Positions 53,019 through 63,351 of a DNA stretch of 64,000 nucleotides are shown here, piece after piece (the first letter of the stretch is position 1; every line of letters begins with the position of its first letter). The DNA comes from JAYENK01 sp034722035 (GTDB taxonomy: Bacteria; Patescibacteriota; Patescibacteriia; Patescibacteriales; UBA12075): the NCBI GenBank assembly GCA_034722035.1, contig JAYENK010000036.1, positions 1 to 64,000 on the forward strand, in the 5' to 3' direction. The notes under the pieces are model-generated. The model saw only the letters and a list, made by a program, of their open reading frames with translations, made no database searches and was not told the DNA's origin. A program made the translations under genes and the position numbers.

Positions 53019-54884
53019 ATGGCATCTATATTAGAAGAAAGTAAAAAGGCTAAGGGAAATGGGATTTTTAATTTTTGGAAAAATAAAAAAATAATGATTC
53101 CTTTAGTTGCGGTAGCTGTAATTGCTTTGCCTCTTTATTATTTTTTAAACAAAGAAGAGGAGCAAAAGCAAACAAGCGCGCCTAAAGAATGGACAATAAA
53201 GAAGGCAAACATAATTATTTCAACTGAGTCTGATGGAAAAGTAATGGCCGAGGATGGTGTTGAGCTTAGTTTTAATGTTAGTGATGATAATCTGGCAGTA
53301 AAAGAAGTTTATGTTAAGGAAGGAGCAGACGTTAAAAAAGGGGACAAAATTGCTTTGGCTGAAACTAAATCTTTGGAGCTTAGCCTGAGCAGTGTTTGGA
53401 GCGCCTATCAATCAGCTTTGGCCGATTATAATGAAACCATGGATGGCTCGACTGATAAAGAAGTGGCTGATGCTAACGACAGAATAAGCTCAGCGGAAAT
53501 ATCTTTAGAGCAATCTCACATTAGTCTGGCCAATATTGAGCAGTCAGCTGCCAATAGTATTTATGACGCAGAACAAGATTTAAAAGACGCCAAAGATGAG
53601 CTGGATGACAACAAAGACGAACTTAGCAGTGAAGATGTGAGCGACGCCTATGAGGCTTTAGTCGATAATATTAAGGCTACTAATATTGCGCTTGGAACAA
53701 ATTTGGTTGACTCTGATGAAATAATAGGGGTTGATAAGGAATATCTGAATGATGATTTTGAAAAAAGTTTGGGCGCCAAAGATTTAAACTCAATTACATC
53801 TGCAAAAAGATCTTATGCAAGTGCTCGGGATGAATTGGAAAGTTTAAATAGCCTTGCTTTGGCACTTAGCATAAAAAGTGTTTATAGCGAAATCGATATC
53901 GCTGCTGTACAAGCGGAAATTGCTCTGAATGCATTTGAAGAACATTTTTATGACATGAAGGTATTGCTGGATAACACTGGGGCTAGCTCTAACTTAACTC
54001 AAGCTGAGCTAGATGCATTTATAGCAACAATTGCTTCTGCCCGCTCTAGCATTAACACAAAAATAACTTTATTAAATACTAAGCTTGGAGCAGTCGAAAA
54101 TGCTAAAGATGGTTTGGAAGACTATATTGATGACTATGATGAGGCTGTGCGTGATTTGGCCAACGCCAAGGCGGACGCGCTTCGTGATATTAAAAATGCT
54201 GAAGCTAGTCTTAGTTCGAAAGAGCTTTCATTGGAGCAGGCTAAGCGCGATTATAATGATTTAATTGCGCCACTCACTGACGCGGAAATTGCTTTGGCTC
54301 GGTCCAGATTAACATCTGCTTCAGTCACGCTCACAGAAGCACAAAATGATTTGGATGAGGCTACTATTATTTCTCCGATTGACGGGCAAGTTGTGGAGTT
54401 GAATTATAAGGTAGGGGATATTATAGTGGATAATGATGATCCGGTGGCAGTGATTTTGAATAGTGAGACTCTTTTTATAGAAGTAAACATCGAAGAAGCT
54501 GATGTTTCCGATCTTAAGCTTGGACAAAAAGCGACTGCTACTTTCGATGCGCTTGATGAATTAAAACTGAGTGGAGAAGTTAGTTTTATTTCTTTAACTT
54601 CCGAAACAAATAATAACGGGATTGTCACTTACAAGGTTCGAGTAGCGATAGAAAATCCAGACGAACAACAAATCCGTGAAGGCATGACCACTTATATTGA
54701 TTTTATTAGTGGCGGCGTGGAAAATGTTTTGGTCGCACCAGTATCCGCTGTTCGTAATGTTGATGGCAAACCATCAGCTCAGCTCGTCACAGGTGAATGG
54801 GTTCCGGTTGTAACCGGATTCACTGATGGGAAGAATGTTGAGATTATTAGTGGGGTTGGGGTGGGAGATAAAATACTATATTAG
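53019..54884 (+). CDS. MacA/HlyD-type membrane fusion protein
   Basis: 621 residues, longer than usual. There is a cytosolic N-terminus, a transmembrane helix (about 27-47), and a first half of the lipoyl/barrel-sandwich domain (VKEVYVKEGADVKKGDKIA). A very long, Ala/Asp/Ser-rich coiled coil spans about 115-445, and the second lipoyl half follows (ISPIDGQVVELNYKVGDII). A beta-barrel domain (about 490-580) and a membrane-proximal tail end it. It links the ABC permease to the cell exterior. The coiled coil exceeds that of typical MacA, perhaps to span a surface layer, which is inference. Confidence 0.88.
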   Translation: MASILEESKKAKGNGIFNFWKNKKIMIPLVAVAVIALPLYYFLNKEEEQKQTSAPKEWTIKKANIIISTESDGKVMAEDGVELSFNVSDDNLAVKEVYVKEGADVKKGDKIALAETKSLELSLSSVWSAYQSALADYNETMDGSTDKEVADANDRISSAEISLEQSHISLANIEQSAANSIYDAEQDLKDAKDELDDNKDELSSEDVSDAYEALVDNIKATNIALGTNLVDSDEIIGVDKEYLNDDFEKSLGAKDLNSITSAKRSYASARDELESLNSLALALSIKSVYSEIDIAAVQAEIALNAFEEHFYDMKVLLDNTGASSNLTQAELDAFIATIASARSSINTKITLLNTKLGAVENAKDGLEDYIDDYDEAVRDLANAKADALRDIKNAEASLSSKELSLEQAKRDYNDLIAPLTDAEIALARSRLTSASVTLTEAQNDLDEATIISPIDGQVVELNYKVGDIIVDNDDPVAVILNSETLFIEVNIEEADVSDLKLGQKATATFDALDELKLSGEVSFISLTSETNNNGIVTYKVRVAIENPDEQQIREGMTTYIDFISGGVENVLVAPVSAVRNVDGKPSAQLVTGEWVPVVTGFTDGKNVEIISGVGVGDKILY

Positions 54885-54925
54885 AAAGATACAAAAAACA
54901 AGATACAAACAAATTAAAAATTAAA

Positions 54926-55636
54926 ATGATAAATAACTACGAAATACAACTTAAGAGCGTCCATAAATCCTATTTTTTATCTAATGGTGAGGAAATTCCG
55001 GTGCTTCGAGGGATTGATTTGGCTATAAAAAAAGGCGAATTTGTTGCGCTTATGGGAGAATCCGGTGGGGGCAAAACTACACTTTTGAATATTATTGGCT
55101 GTTTGCATCCTTTAAACAAGGGCGAATATTATTTGGATAATGAAAACATCGGTGTGGTCCGTGATGACTTTACTTTGGCCTATATTCGCAACAAAAAAAT
55201 GGGTTTTATTTTTCAGCAGTTTAATCTTTTTACGCGTTTAAGTGCTTTAAAAAATGTTGCCCTGCCCTCACTCTATGCCGGCACCGAGCGAGCCAAGCGA
55301 GAAGCACACGCTAAAAAATTGTTAGAAAGCGTTGGTCTATCTGATCGTATCGGGCATAAACCGACTGAGCTTTCCGGTGGACAACAACAGCGCGTGGCGA
55401 TTGCGCGTTCTCTAATTAATGATCCGGAAATTATTTTGGCAGACGAACCAACCGGCGCGCTTGACTCTAAATCCGGAGTCGAAGTAATGGAAATTTTTAA
55501 AAATTTTAAAAAACGCGGTAAAACCGTAGTAATGGTTACACATACGGCTGAAGTGGCCAAATACGCTGACAGAATTATATATTTGCGCGACGGGAAAGTG
55601 GTTGATAATGATTATAAATTAAAATCAAACTATTAA
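54926..55636 (+). CDS. MacB/LolD-type ABC transporter ATPase
   Basis: 236 residues. Walker A GESGGGKTT, Q-loop FIFQQFNLF, signature LSGGQQQRVAIARS, Walker B IILADEPTGALD and H-loop MVTHTAEVAKYAD. It is the separate ATPase of a type VII (MacB-like) exporter; the permease begins 2 bp after its stop. Confidence 0.95.
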   Translation: MINNYEIQLKSVHKSYFLSNGEEIPVLRGIDLAIKKGEFVALMGESGGGKTTLLNIIGCLHPLNKGEYYLDNENIGVVRDDFTLAYIRNKKMGFIFQQFNLFTRLSALKNVALPSLYAGTERAKREAHAKKLLESVGLSDRIGHKPTELSGGQQQRVAIARSLINDPEIILADEPTGALDSKSGVEVMEIFKNFKKRGKTVVMVTHTAEVAKYADRIIYLRDGKVVDNDYKLKSNY

Positions 55637-55638
55637 TT

Positions 55639-56838
55639 ATGTTTATCGAAATATTATTAATGGCTTTTGAGTCATTAAAGCAAAACAAAACCCGGACGCT
55701 TTTGTCCATGCTTGGTGTAATTATTGGTGTTTCTACTGTGATTGCTGTTTTTGCAATTGGTCAAGGGGCGCAATCAGCCGTGGATGAACAATTTGCCGGC
55801 TTGTCTGCCAAGTCTATTCTTGTGATGGGCACTTTTAGTCGTGGTGCTACTGCTAGTTCAAAATTAGAAATAAAAGATGTGAAATTAATTCGTGAACAGG
55901 CTAAAAATATTGGACGGGCAACTGGTATTACTCAAGGTTCTGTGACTGTGTCTTATAATTCACTGGATAGTTCTTTTACAGTCATTGGTACGGATATAGA
56001 ATATTTTGCAATATCAAACCTGGAATTAAATACTGGTCGTTTATTTACGGAAGAAGAGATGAATGACAAAGCTAAAGTTGTGTTGCTTGGTTCTGGTGTT
56101 GTAGAAACTTTATTTGAAGACGGAGTTGAGCCGATTGGAGCGATAATTAACGCTGGTGGCAAGAAGTTTGAAGTGATTGGCATTTTTGAAGAAACCGGTA
56201 GTAGTTTGGGGAAAATAAACAAAGATGAATCAATTTATATCCCTTATCAAACCGCTCAGTCTAGTATCCTGGGATCAGGTGGTCGGATAATGCTAACCTT
56301 GGAAGCGACTACAGTTGACACGGTTGTAACGGCTACTGAAGAAATTACCGCAATTTTACGCAAAGAGCACGGTCTTAAAAGTAGCCAAGCGGATGATTTT
56401 AAAATTATGGATGCCGGTTCTATGGTTGGGGCCGCCCAAGAGTCAGCCACACTTATGACTACGGTTTTGACCTTAGTCGCAGCAATTGTTTTAATTGTAT
56501 CCGGTATTGGTATTATGAATGTTATGTTTGTAACAGTGGCGGAACGAACCAAAGAAATTGGTATTGCCAAAGCAATCGGTGCTAAGCAAGGTGATATTCT
56601 TTTTCAATTTTTATACGAATCGATTATACTCTCCGCAATCGGCGGTCTTGTCGGCGTTGGCCTCGGCCAAGGAGCTATTCCTTTAATTAGCAAATACGGC
56701 GGTATGCTTATCACCAATACTGTAACTGGCCCCCTTCTCGGCTTTGGTTTTTCCGCTTTAGTCGGCATCACTTTTGGTTTTTATCCTGCACTCAAAGCAA
56801 GTCGACTAGATCCGGTTGACGCGCTTCGGAGTGAATAG
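55639..56838 (+). CDS. MacB-type ABC transporter permease (FtsX family)
   Basis: 399 residues with four transmembrane helices: one near residues 20-42 (LLSMLGVIIGVSTVIAVFAIG) and three C-terminal ones (about 275-385) with MFVTVAERTKEIGIAKAIGA. The large extracytoplasmic MacB_PCD domain lies between. With the ATPase, adaptor and lipoprotein it forms a mechanotransmission exporter for peptides, lipoproteins or drugs; the cargo is unknown. Confidence 0.93.
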   Translation: MFIEILLMAFESLKQNKTRTLLSMLGVIIGVSTVIAVFAIGQGAQSAVDEQFAGLSAKSILVMGTFSRGATASSKLEIKDVKLIREQAKNIGRATGITQGSVTVSYNSLDSSFTVIGTDIEYFAISNLELNTGRLFTEEEMNDKAKVVLLGSGVVETLFEDGVEPIGAIINAGGKKFEVIGIFEETGSSLGKINKDESIYIPYQTAQSSILGSGGRIMLTLEATTVDTVVTATEEITAILRKEHGLKSSQADDFKIMDAGSMVGAAQESATLMTTVLTLVAAIVLIVSGIGIMNVMFVTVAERTKEIGIAKAIGAKQGDILFQFLYESIILSAIGGLVGVGLGQGAIPLISKYGGMLITNTVTGPLLGFGFSALVGITFGFYPALKASRLDPVDALRSE

Positions 56839-57067
56839 CATAAAATAGCCAAAATAATTATTTACTGAGATATAAAATTAGAATATTAAATTATTTTTTT
56901 AACAGCTACATAATTTGACATATCTTAATGGTAAGGTAGGGACCATAAATCAAGAAATCAGGATTTGACAAATCAAGAAAAAACCATTATTGTTAGTATG
57001 ATAAATTACTAAATTTAAGCATTCGCATGTGCCCCATTTATAGTGGAGCTCGGCGAAGCCGATAACA

Positions 57068-58864
57068 ATGGAAATAAGAAATATTGCGATTATTGCTCAT
57101 GTTGATCATGGTAAGACAACCCTGACTGACGCTTTGATGCAACAAACCGGTATGGCTGAGGATGGTGTGAGTATGGATTCGGACTCATTGGAAAAAGAAC
57201 GTGGCATTACTATTTACTCAAAAAACACTTCTGTAATTTACAATGACACCAAAATAAACATCGTAGACACTCCCGGTCATGCTGATTTTGGCTCCGAAGT
57301 TGAACGAGTACTCCGCTCGATCGATTCTGTTTTGCTCGTGGTTGACGCGCAAGAAGGACCAATGCCACAAACAAAATTTGTTTTGAAAAAATCATTAGAT
57401 CTGGGTCTAAAACCAATTGTCGTAATCAATAAAATCGATAAGCCGGCTGCGCAAGTAGAAGAAGTAGAGGAAATGGTGTATGAACTTTTTCTCGATCTTG
57501 GAGCAAACGATGAACAACTTGATTTTAGCATGGTTTACTCGATTGCGCGTGAAGGCATTGCCAAATTAAAAATGGACGATGATTCAAAAAATCTCAACCC
57601 TTTACTTGATACGATTATCAAAGAGGTGCCGGTAGCTTCGGACGATAAACTGAATAAAAAACCTTTTCGGGTTCAGCCATTTAATCTGGCTTATGATAAC
57701 TTCCTGGGGCGTTTAGCTATTAGCCGTATTTACGCCGGAACAATCAACGCAAGCGACAAAGTCATTATCAAAGACAATAACAAAGAAATCAGGACCGGAA
57801 AAATTAATAAATTATTCACCTTTGAAGGATTAAAACGCAAAGAAGTTCAAACCGCTTATGCGGGAGATATCATCATGACAGCGGGGTTGCCTAATATATA
57901 CATTGGCGAAACAATTTGTCAGAATGAAAACGAAGAACCACTGCCCACCATCAGTATTGACAAACCGACTATTTCGCTTAATTTTTTAGTGAACAACTCC
58001 CCTTTTGCCGGCCGTGAGGGCAAATATGTTACCAGTCGGCAGATTAAAGAACGTTTGGAAAAAGAGCTTGAAGTTAATATTGGTTTAAAAATTGATTTTG
58101 GCTCGACTGATTATTATAAAGTTTATGGCCGGGGTGAAATGCATATTGCAATTTTACTAGAAAACATGCGCCGCGAAGGCTATGAATTACAAATTTCTCA
58201 ACCCAAAGTTATTATCAAAGAAATTGACGGCGTAAAGAGCGAACCTTTTGAAGAAGTAATAATTCTGGTGCCGGATGGCATGACAGGAACGGTAATTGAA
58301 AAAATGTCAAAACGAAAAGGTAATATGATTGAAATGAAGCCGGAACATGGTTCTACAAAAATTATTTTTGAAATATCAACCCGCGGCCTCTTGGGTTATC
58401 GCAATGAATTTGTCGTTGATACTCGGGGCGAGGGTATTATTTATACTCGCGTTATCGGCTTCCGTCCTTATGTCGGCGAAATCAAAAAACACGAACTTGG
58501 CTCGATGGTGTCAATGGCTAGCGGAAAAGTGCTAGGTTTTTCTTTGTTTAATCTACAAGATAGGGGCACGCTCTACATTCAAGCAACAACCGAAGTTTAT
58601 GAAGGAATGGTAATTGGTAACGTGTCCAAAGGCAACGATATGGCTGTCAATCCAACTCATGGCAAAAAACTAAGCAATGTCCGTGCCTCCGGCACGGATG
58701 AAGCCATCCGCCTAACCCCGCCAACGGAACTTTCCCTGGAGAAAGGAATGAGTATTATGACCGATGACGAATATTTGGAAGTAACACCAAAAAACATTCG
58801 CCTTAGAAAACAGATATTAACCGAAACCAGTCGAATTCAACAAACGCGAAAACAAAAAAAATAA
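57068..58864 (+). CDS. typA: Ribosome-associated GTPase TypA/BipA
   Basis: 598 residues. G1 AHVDHGKTTL, G2 region ERGITI, G3 DTPGHADFG and G4 NKIDKP are all present. Domains II, III and V (RGEMHIAILLENMRREG) follow, and the BipA-specific C-terminal domain has LTPPTELSLEKGMSIMTDDEYLEVTP, seen as TPPTELSLEKGM and DDEYLEVTP. It is involved in ribosome assembly and stress growth. Tail-to-tail with the helicase gene, 6 bp apart. Confidence 0.96.
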   Translation: MEIRNIAIIAHVDHGKTTLTDALMQQTGMAEDGVSMDSDSLEKERGITIYSKNTSVIYNDTKINIVDTPGHADFGSEVERVLRSIDSVLLVVDAQEGPMPQTKFVLKKSLDLGLKPIVVINKIDKPAAQVEEVEEMVYELFLDLGANDEQLDFSMVYSIAREGIAKLKMDDDSKNLNPLLDTIIKEVPVASDDKLNKKPFRVQPFNLAYDNFLGRLAISRIYAGTINASDKVIIKDNNKEIRTGKINKLFTFEGLKRKEVQTAYAGDIIMTAGLPNIYIGETICQNENEEPLPTISIDKPTISLNFLVNNSPFAGREGKYVTSRQIKERLEKELEVNIGLKIDFGSTDYYKVYGRGEMHIAILLENMRREGYELQISQPKVIIKEIDGVKSEPFEEVIILVPDGMTGTVIEKMSKRKGNMIEMKPEHGSTKIIFEISTRGLLGYRNEFVVDTRGEGIIYTRVIGFRPYVGEIKKHELGSMVSMASGKVLGFSLFNLQDRGTLYIQATTEVYEGMVIGNVSKGNDMAVNPTHGKKLSNVRASGTDEAIRLTPPTELSLEKGMSIMTDDEYLEVTPKNIRLRKQILTETSRIQQTRKQKK

Positions 58865-58870
58865 AAAATC

Positions 58871-60556
58871 TTATTTTTTAAATAGTTTTTTCGACTTATA
58901 TTTTTTCTTCCCTTGATAAACTTTCTTTTTACCCTGATAGCTACTTCTCTTATAATAACCAACATTCTCTTTACTTTCGCTTGCTATAATTTTTTTACCA
59001 TGAAAACTACTTCCGCTTAAAACGCGAACGGTTTCATTGACTCGTCTTTTCTCAACTGAAAAAATAAAGTGTTCTGGCATTAGGTTTATTTTTCCAATCT
59101 CAAGACCCCTCAATTTTTTATTAGAGTTAATTAAAGCAAAAACCTTTTTCACATCAAAACCTTGCTTTTTACCAAAATTAATTTTTATATTAACACTATC
59201 TCTATCCATCACTTTTCTTTCGCGCACTTTAGTGCTGGCGTTTAAATCACGAACATTTTTGCCGGAAGAACTTAGATGACTAAACTTATCAGCAATAAAA
59301 TAATTAATCAAATCATCTTTATTGATCTTTTTTAATTTATCCGCTATTTTTGTAAACTGCTCCCCGTCATAAAATTCTTCAAAATCAAACTTTTCAATTT
59401 TTAAAAGCAGGTTCTCAATCTGTTTTTGATAAATATCTTTTTGATTCGGGATTTTTTTGTATTCAAATTTTTTACCAATCATTCGCTCCAGTTCTTTTAC
59501 TTTTCTAAGCTCTCTTGGCGTAATCAATAATATCGAAATGCCATGATTTTCAGCCCGACCGGTTCGACCGCTCCTGTGGGTGTAGGATTCATTTTGATCG
59601 GGCAGATTATAGTTTATAACATGGCTCAAATTGTTCACGTCAATCCCTCGAGCCGCCACATCAGTCGCTACGAGCAAACGTATCTGCTTTTTTTTAAATC
59701 GACCCATAATCTTTGTTCGATTGCTTTGCGATATTTCACCATGCAAAGCCTCAGTATCATATTGCGCTTGTTTTAATTTGTCGGCAATATCTTGCGTTTC
59801 TCTTCTGGTACGGCAAAAAAGAATACCATAAACACCCGGTAAAAAATCCAAAACCCTTTTAAGCACTTCAAAGCGGTCCCTCGCTCCCATTACATAATAT
59901 TCATGACTAACCATTTCTGCACCAACATTAGATTCTCCAACCTTCACTTCTTCAGCGTCTTTCATATATTGCCTAGCAATAGAACGGACGCTCTTTGAAA
60001 TAGTTGCCGAAAATAAAAGCGTTTGCCGACTTTTTGGAGTTTGCCCCAAAATTGCGTCCAGATCATCTTTAAAACCCATATCAAGCATTTCGTCTGCTTC
60101 GTCCAAAACAAGCCATTTAATGTTTTGTAGTTTTAATATTTTTCTACGAATTAAATCATGCACTCGCCCTGGAGTGCCAACAACGATATTAGTTCCTCTC
60201 TTAAGACCTCTAATTTGAATATCAATTTTTTCACCGCCATAAACTGGCACAACTTTTACCCCTCTGGAATATTTGGCATATTTTTTTATATCTTGAGAAA
60301 TCTGCAAGCACAATTCCCGGGTTGGGCAAAGAATTATAGAAAGCAAATCTTTTTCCCCTATTTTTATTTGATTCAAAATCGGCAAAGCAAAAGCAGCCGT
60401 TTTACCGGTACCGGTTTGAGCCAAAGCGACTAAATCTTTTTTGGATTTTAATAAAAATTTTATAGCTTCCTCCTGAATTGGGGTCGGGCTTAAAAATTCT
60501 AAATCATCAAGGCTTTTCGTCAGCTCCAAATTTAAATCTAAGTCTTTAAATGTCAT
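58871..60556 (-). CDS. DEAD-box RNA helicase (CsdA/DbpA-like)
   Basis: 561 residues. Motifs: Q motif FLSPTPIQEEAIKF, I AQTGTGKT, II VLDEADE, III FSATI, VI HRSGRTGRA. A DbpA-type RNA-binding domain (about 445-515; VNIKINFGKKQGFDVKKVFALIN in pieces) and a basic Tyr/Lys-rich tail (about 525-561) follow. Probably acts in ribosome assembly or cold adaptation like CsdA. Which named subfamily it belongs to is not certain. Confidence 0.93.
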   Translation of the reverse strand: MTFKDLDLNLELTKSLDDLEFLSPTPIQEEAIKFLLKSKKDLVALAQTGTGKTAAFALPILNQIKIGEKDLLSIILCPTRELCLQISQDIKKYAKYSRGVKVVPVYGGEKIDIQIRGLKRGTNIVVGTPGRVHDLIRRKILKLQNIKWLVLDEADEMLDMGFKDDLDAILGQTPKSRQTLLFSATISKSVRSIARQYMKDAEEVKVGESNVGAEMVSHEYYVMGARDRFEVLKRVLDFLPGVYGILFCRTRRETQDIADKLKQAQYDTEALHGEISQSNRTKIMGRFKKKQIRLLVATDVAARGIDVNNLSHVINYNLPDQNESYTHRSGRTGRAENHGISILLITPRELRKVKELERMIGKKFEYKKIPNQKDIYQKQIENLLLKIEKFDFEEFYDGEQFTKIADKLKKINKDDLINYFIADKFSHLSSSGKNVRDLNASTKVRERKVMDRDSVNIKINFGKKQGFDVKKVFALINSNKKLRGLEIGKINLMPEHFIFSVEKRRVNETVRVLSGSSFHGKKIIASESKENVGYYKRSSYQGKKKVYQGKKKYKSKKLFKK

Positions 60557-60695
60557 AAATATTATATTATTCGTTTCTATCTACTCATTAACTAAATAGA
60601 TTAGCAACCCTAAAAATACCATCTTTTTTACTATATGTCAATACTAGCAAAAAATGATATAATAAATAATAATTTTGCTAATATTTAATAAACAA

Positions 60696-60716
60696 GTTCG
60701 AATCCCCGTCCCCTCA
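60696..60716 (+). other. Isolated tRNA 3'-end-like fragment
   Basis: Bases 60696-60716 read like a tRNA from the T-loop through the T stem (CCCCG), acceptor strand (TCCCCTC) and discriminator A. No matching 5' half (a GAGGGGA acceptor) is seen nearby. It may be the scar of an integrated element or a lost tRNA gene. The rest of 60557-60887 holds only the following hairpin. Confidence 0.45.
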
Positions 60717-60718
60717 AC

Positions 60719-60760
60719 AAAAAACACCGAAAATATTAACCAATATTAGCGGTGTTTTTT
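60719..60760. terminator. Bidirectional terminator hairpin
   Basis: An 11-bp stem AAAAAACACCG / CGGTGTTTTTT (60719-60729 with 60750-60760) immediately after the tRNA-like fragment. Confidence 0.75.
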
Positions 60761-60887
60761 GTGAAAATATGAGCTCGCTTACAGGGACAACTTCCGAACT
60801 TTTTTGTGTGAGGTTGGTAAATAAATAATAGAATAATCTCAATTCTGGAATCAAGGTAAGCAGTAAAACTGCATAATAAATTATTAT

Positions 60888-61922
60888 TTATTTTCTTTTA
60901 CTCTTTTCTATCGCCAAGTTAACTTGCCTATCAATAAATTCAGAAAAACTCATACCAGCGGCCCTTGCCTCCTTAGGACACAAGCTTTGTTCAGTGAGAC
61001 CAGGCAAAGTGTTTACTTCCAAAAAATAAAATTCTCCATCACGCAAAATAAAATCAGAACGTGTTAATCCATCGCAACCAAGCGCTCTATGAATCTTTTT
61101 CGCATAATCCTGTATTTGACTTGTTAAATTATTAGATATTTCAGTTGGGCAAATCTCTTCTGTATCTTCAGAAAAATATTTTGCATTATAATCAAAAAAT
61201 TCATTCTTAGAAATTATCTCAACTGGTGGCAAGGCTTCTAATTTTTTGTCAAAATTATTCCCAAGTACTCCACATGTTATCTCCCTACCTTCTATAAATT
61301 CTTCAATAATAATTTTATCATGCTCGTCATAGGCTTTTTTTATTGCTTCATTCAAGTCTTTCCTTTCTTTAACGATACTTATTCCAATACTTGAGCCTGA
61401 CTCAGTTGGCTTAACAACACATGGATAGCCTATTTTAGATTCTATTTGTTTATCTATATTATCAATATTATTTTTATCATAAAAATTTAAAAAATTTGGT
61501 GTTTTAATTCCCAAAGCTCTTACAAATTGAGAAGATTTAAGTTTATCCATCCCAAGTGCACTAGCTAATACTCCTGAACCAGTATATGGTACTCCTAATA
61601 TATCTAACACTGATTGCATTCTGCCATCTTCACCAAAAGTTCCATGAAGCGCCAAAAAAACAACGCTATAAACATTCAGATCATTCTCGGTGATTCCTTT
61701 TTCAGAGTCCATTATCACTAAACTTTTGTTTTTACTCTTATCTTCTATCTGTAAATTATTCCTTGTAGCCAACCATTTTCCGTCTTTAGTGATCTCAATC
61801 AAATATTTTTCATATTTTTCATCATCCAAATTACTAAATACCTGTTCACCACTCTTTAAAGAAACCTCTCTCTCATTTGATAATCCACCACTTATTACTG
61901 CAATTTTGATTTTTTCTGGCAT
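60888..61922 (-). CDS. ddl: D-alanine--D-alanine ligase
   Basis: 344 residues. The N-terminal domain has SGGLSNEREVSLKSG and LHGTFGEDGRMQSVLDILGVPYTGSG in parts (LHGTFGEDG, GVPYTGSGVLAS). The ATP-grasp domain has PCVVKPTESGSSIGIS and GLTRSDF, and ends FLEVNTLPGLTEQSL. It makes the D-Ala-D-Ala dipeptide for peptidoglycan. Full length. No Shine-Dalgarno. Confidence 0.95.
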   Translation of the reverse strand: MPEKIKIAVISGGLSNEREVSLKSGEQVFSNLDDEKYEKYLIEITKDGKWLATRNNLQIEDKSKNKSLVIMDSEKGITENDLNVYSVVFLALHGTFGEDGRMQSVLDILGVPYTGSGVLASALGMDKLKSSQFVRALGIKTPNFLNFYDKNNIDNIDKQIESKIGYPCVVKPTESGSSIGISIVKERKDLNEAIKKAYDEHDKIIIEEFIEGREITCGVLGNNFDKKLEALPPVEIISKNEFFDYNAKYFSEDTEEICPTEISNNLTSQIQDYAKKIHRALGCDGLTRSDFILRDGEFYFLEVNTLPGLTEQSLCPKEARAAGMSFSEFIDRQVNLAIEKSKRK

Positions 61923-62009
61923 ATTTTTAAAATTTTATCTAAATTATTACGTTTATTATATATAATTTTTCTATTAAATACAATAAAATCAAGATAAAAG
62001 TAGTTACTT

Positions 62010-63200
62010 TTACAAAATAAAAAGCCGACAAACATTATTGCTGTTTGCCGGATAAACACGAAAGTAGCGGGTATAAGTTTCATTCGGGTATTCAGTTTCC
62101 TTACCAGCGGTGGAAAAATCAACACTCTCAATGGTAAAATCTGCTCTCCACCAACCATAATGATTAGTGTCTGATGGAATGCTTGCTTGTTTACAAATTT
62201 CCCAAACATCACCTTCATAGCCAAGCATACCGTTTTCATTTTCCCAAACTTGACCCCCAGGAGTGCGCCATTCCCAATAAACCTCAATCGTACTAACATC
62301 AGATGCAAAATCAAGCATTTTAACATACAGGCTGATATTGTTAAGCTCGGTCAACCGTATAATTCACACCAGAAGACGGATCATCCGGTTCTGGCGGAGC
62401 TTCATAGCCACCACCCATTCCGTAACCGTCAGATTTATAGCCGCTGTTTACCCTGGGCTGATCAAAATAATTTTGATCATAGGGCGGGCATCCGGCATCA
62501 CCTTGTTCGTATTCAGCATATGTTCCGCCGATTCCTTCTCTATTGTCGTAAACCACCGCGATATAATAATTATCAGTTGGCTCAAACCATTGGACGACAT
62601 AATCATCCGTGCCCGCGGGATAATAATACTCTGGAGTTACCGGAGCTTTTAAATCCATATAATTCCATTCCCAGTAATCTCTCATCTTGCCATGCACGGA
62701 ATTGACCACGCCCATATAGTAGTATTTCACGTTATATATGTGCGGATTCAGAATAAATAAATAATCATTTTGGTAATCCTGCGTCCAAAGACCACTTAAG
62801 TCGTACTGCTGGACTGCGCTTGTAGGAATACCAAAAAAATCCGGACCCTTTACATCTTCTTCGTTAGTTTCTCCTTCTTCTCCGTTATTAAGAAAATAAT
62901 CGACAAAAGGCTTAGATGGCGGTGACGTACTTGATATTACATCCGCATCCTCCCACATCACTTCTTCATGGGTCATTAACATAAACATTATTTTCATCCA
63001 TGCCTGTTAAAAGCATAAAATGTGGTTCACCACTTCCTGATCCGTTCATGCCAGTTCTTACGCCGACGATAACGGGAGTGCCATTTAGTAAAAACGCTCG
63101 CAACAGACTCAAATCATTCCGGATCTATTCCGGAATTTTTCATGAAGCATTTCGTATAACAAAAATCTTCTTTAAAACCAAATAAGCAGTTTCTTTTTTA
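62010..63200 (-). pseudogene. Disrupted secreted protein gene with C39-like peptidase part
   Basis: Reading the minus strand, the upstream part (about 63124-62966) encodes NGTPVIVGVRTG, then PHFMLLTGMDENNVYVNDP, a C39-like cysteine peptidase C-terminal half, and stops at TGA (62968-62966). The reading then continues in another frame (62997-62341; Tyr/Asp/Pro-rich, 218 residues) and a third (62354-62010; EVYWEWRTPGG, GWWRADFTIESV, 114 residues). At least three frame breaks plus an earlier TAG and TGA show decay, or sequencing errors. Whether it was one gene or two is uncertain. Confidence 0.6.
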
Positions 63201-63276
63201 TAGCAAACCGCTATCCATATTAGGACCGGTTGTATTAGCTTAAGTTCATTATATAAAAATAATCATAAAAAGAAAA

Positions 63277-63308
63277 GACCTATTCACTGAAATTTAAATG
63301 AATAGGTC
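63277..63308 (-). terminator. Intrinsic terminator
   Basis: A 10-bp stem (63277-63286 with 63299-63308) followed on the minus strand by TTTTCTTTTT. It ends the disrupted gene at 63352-64000. Confidence 0.8.
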
Positions 63309-63351
63309 AATTTTGTTTTTTAAAAAGATTAAAAAGAAAAAGTTAAAAGGT

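Noticed and set aside
60350..60716. tmRNA ending at the tRNA-like fragment
   Set aside because: The upstream 350 bases are the 5' part of the helicase gene and its leader; no tmRNA 5' acceptor or tag frame is present.
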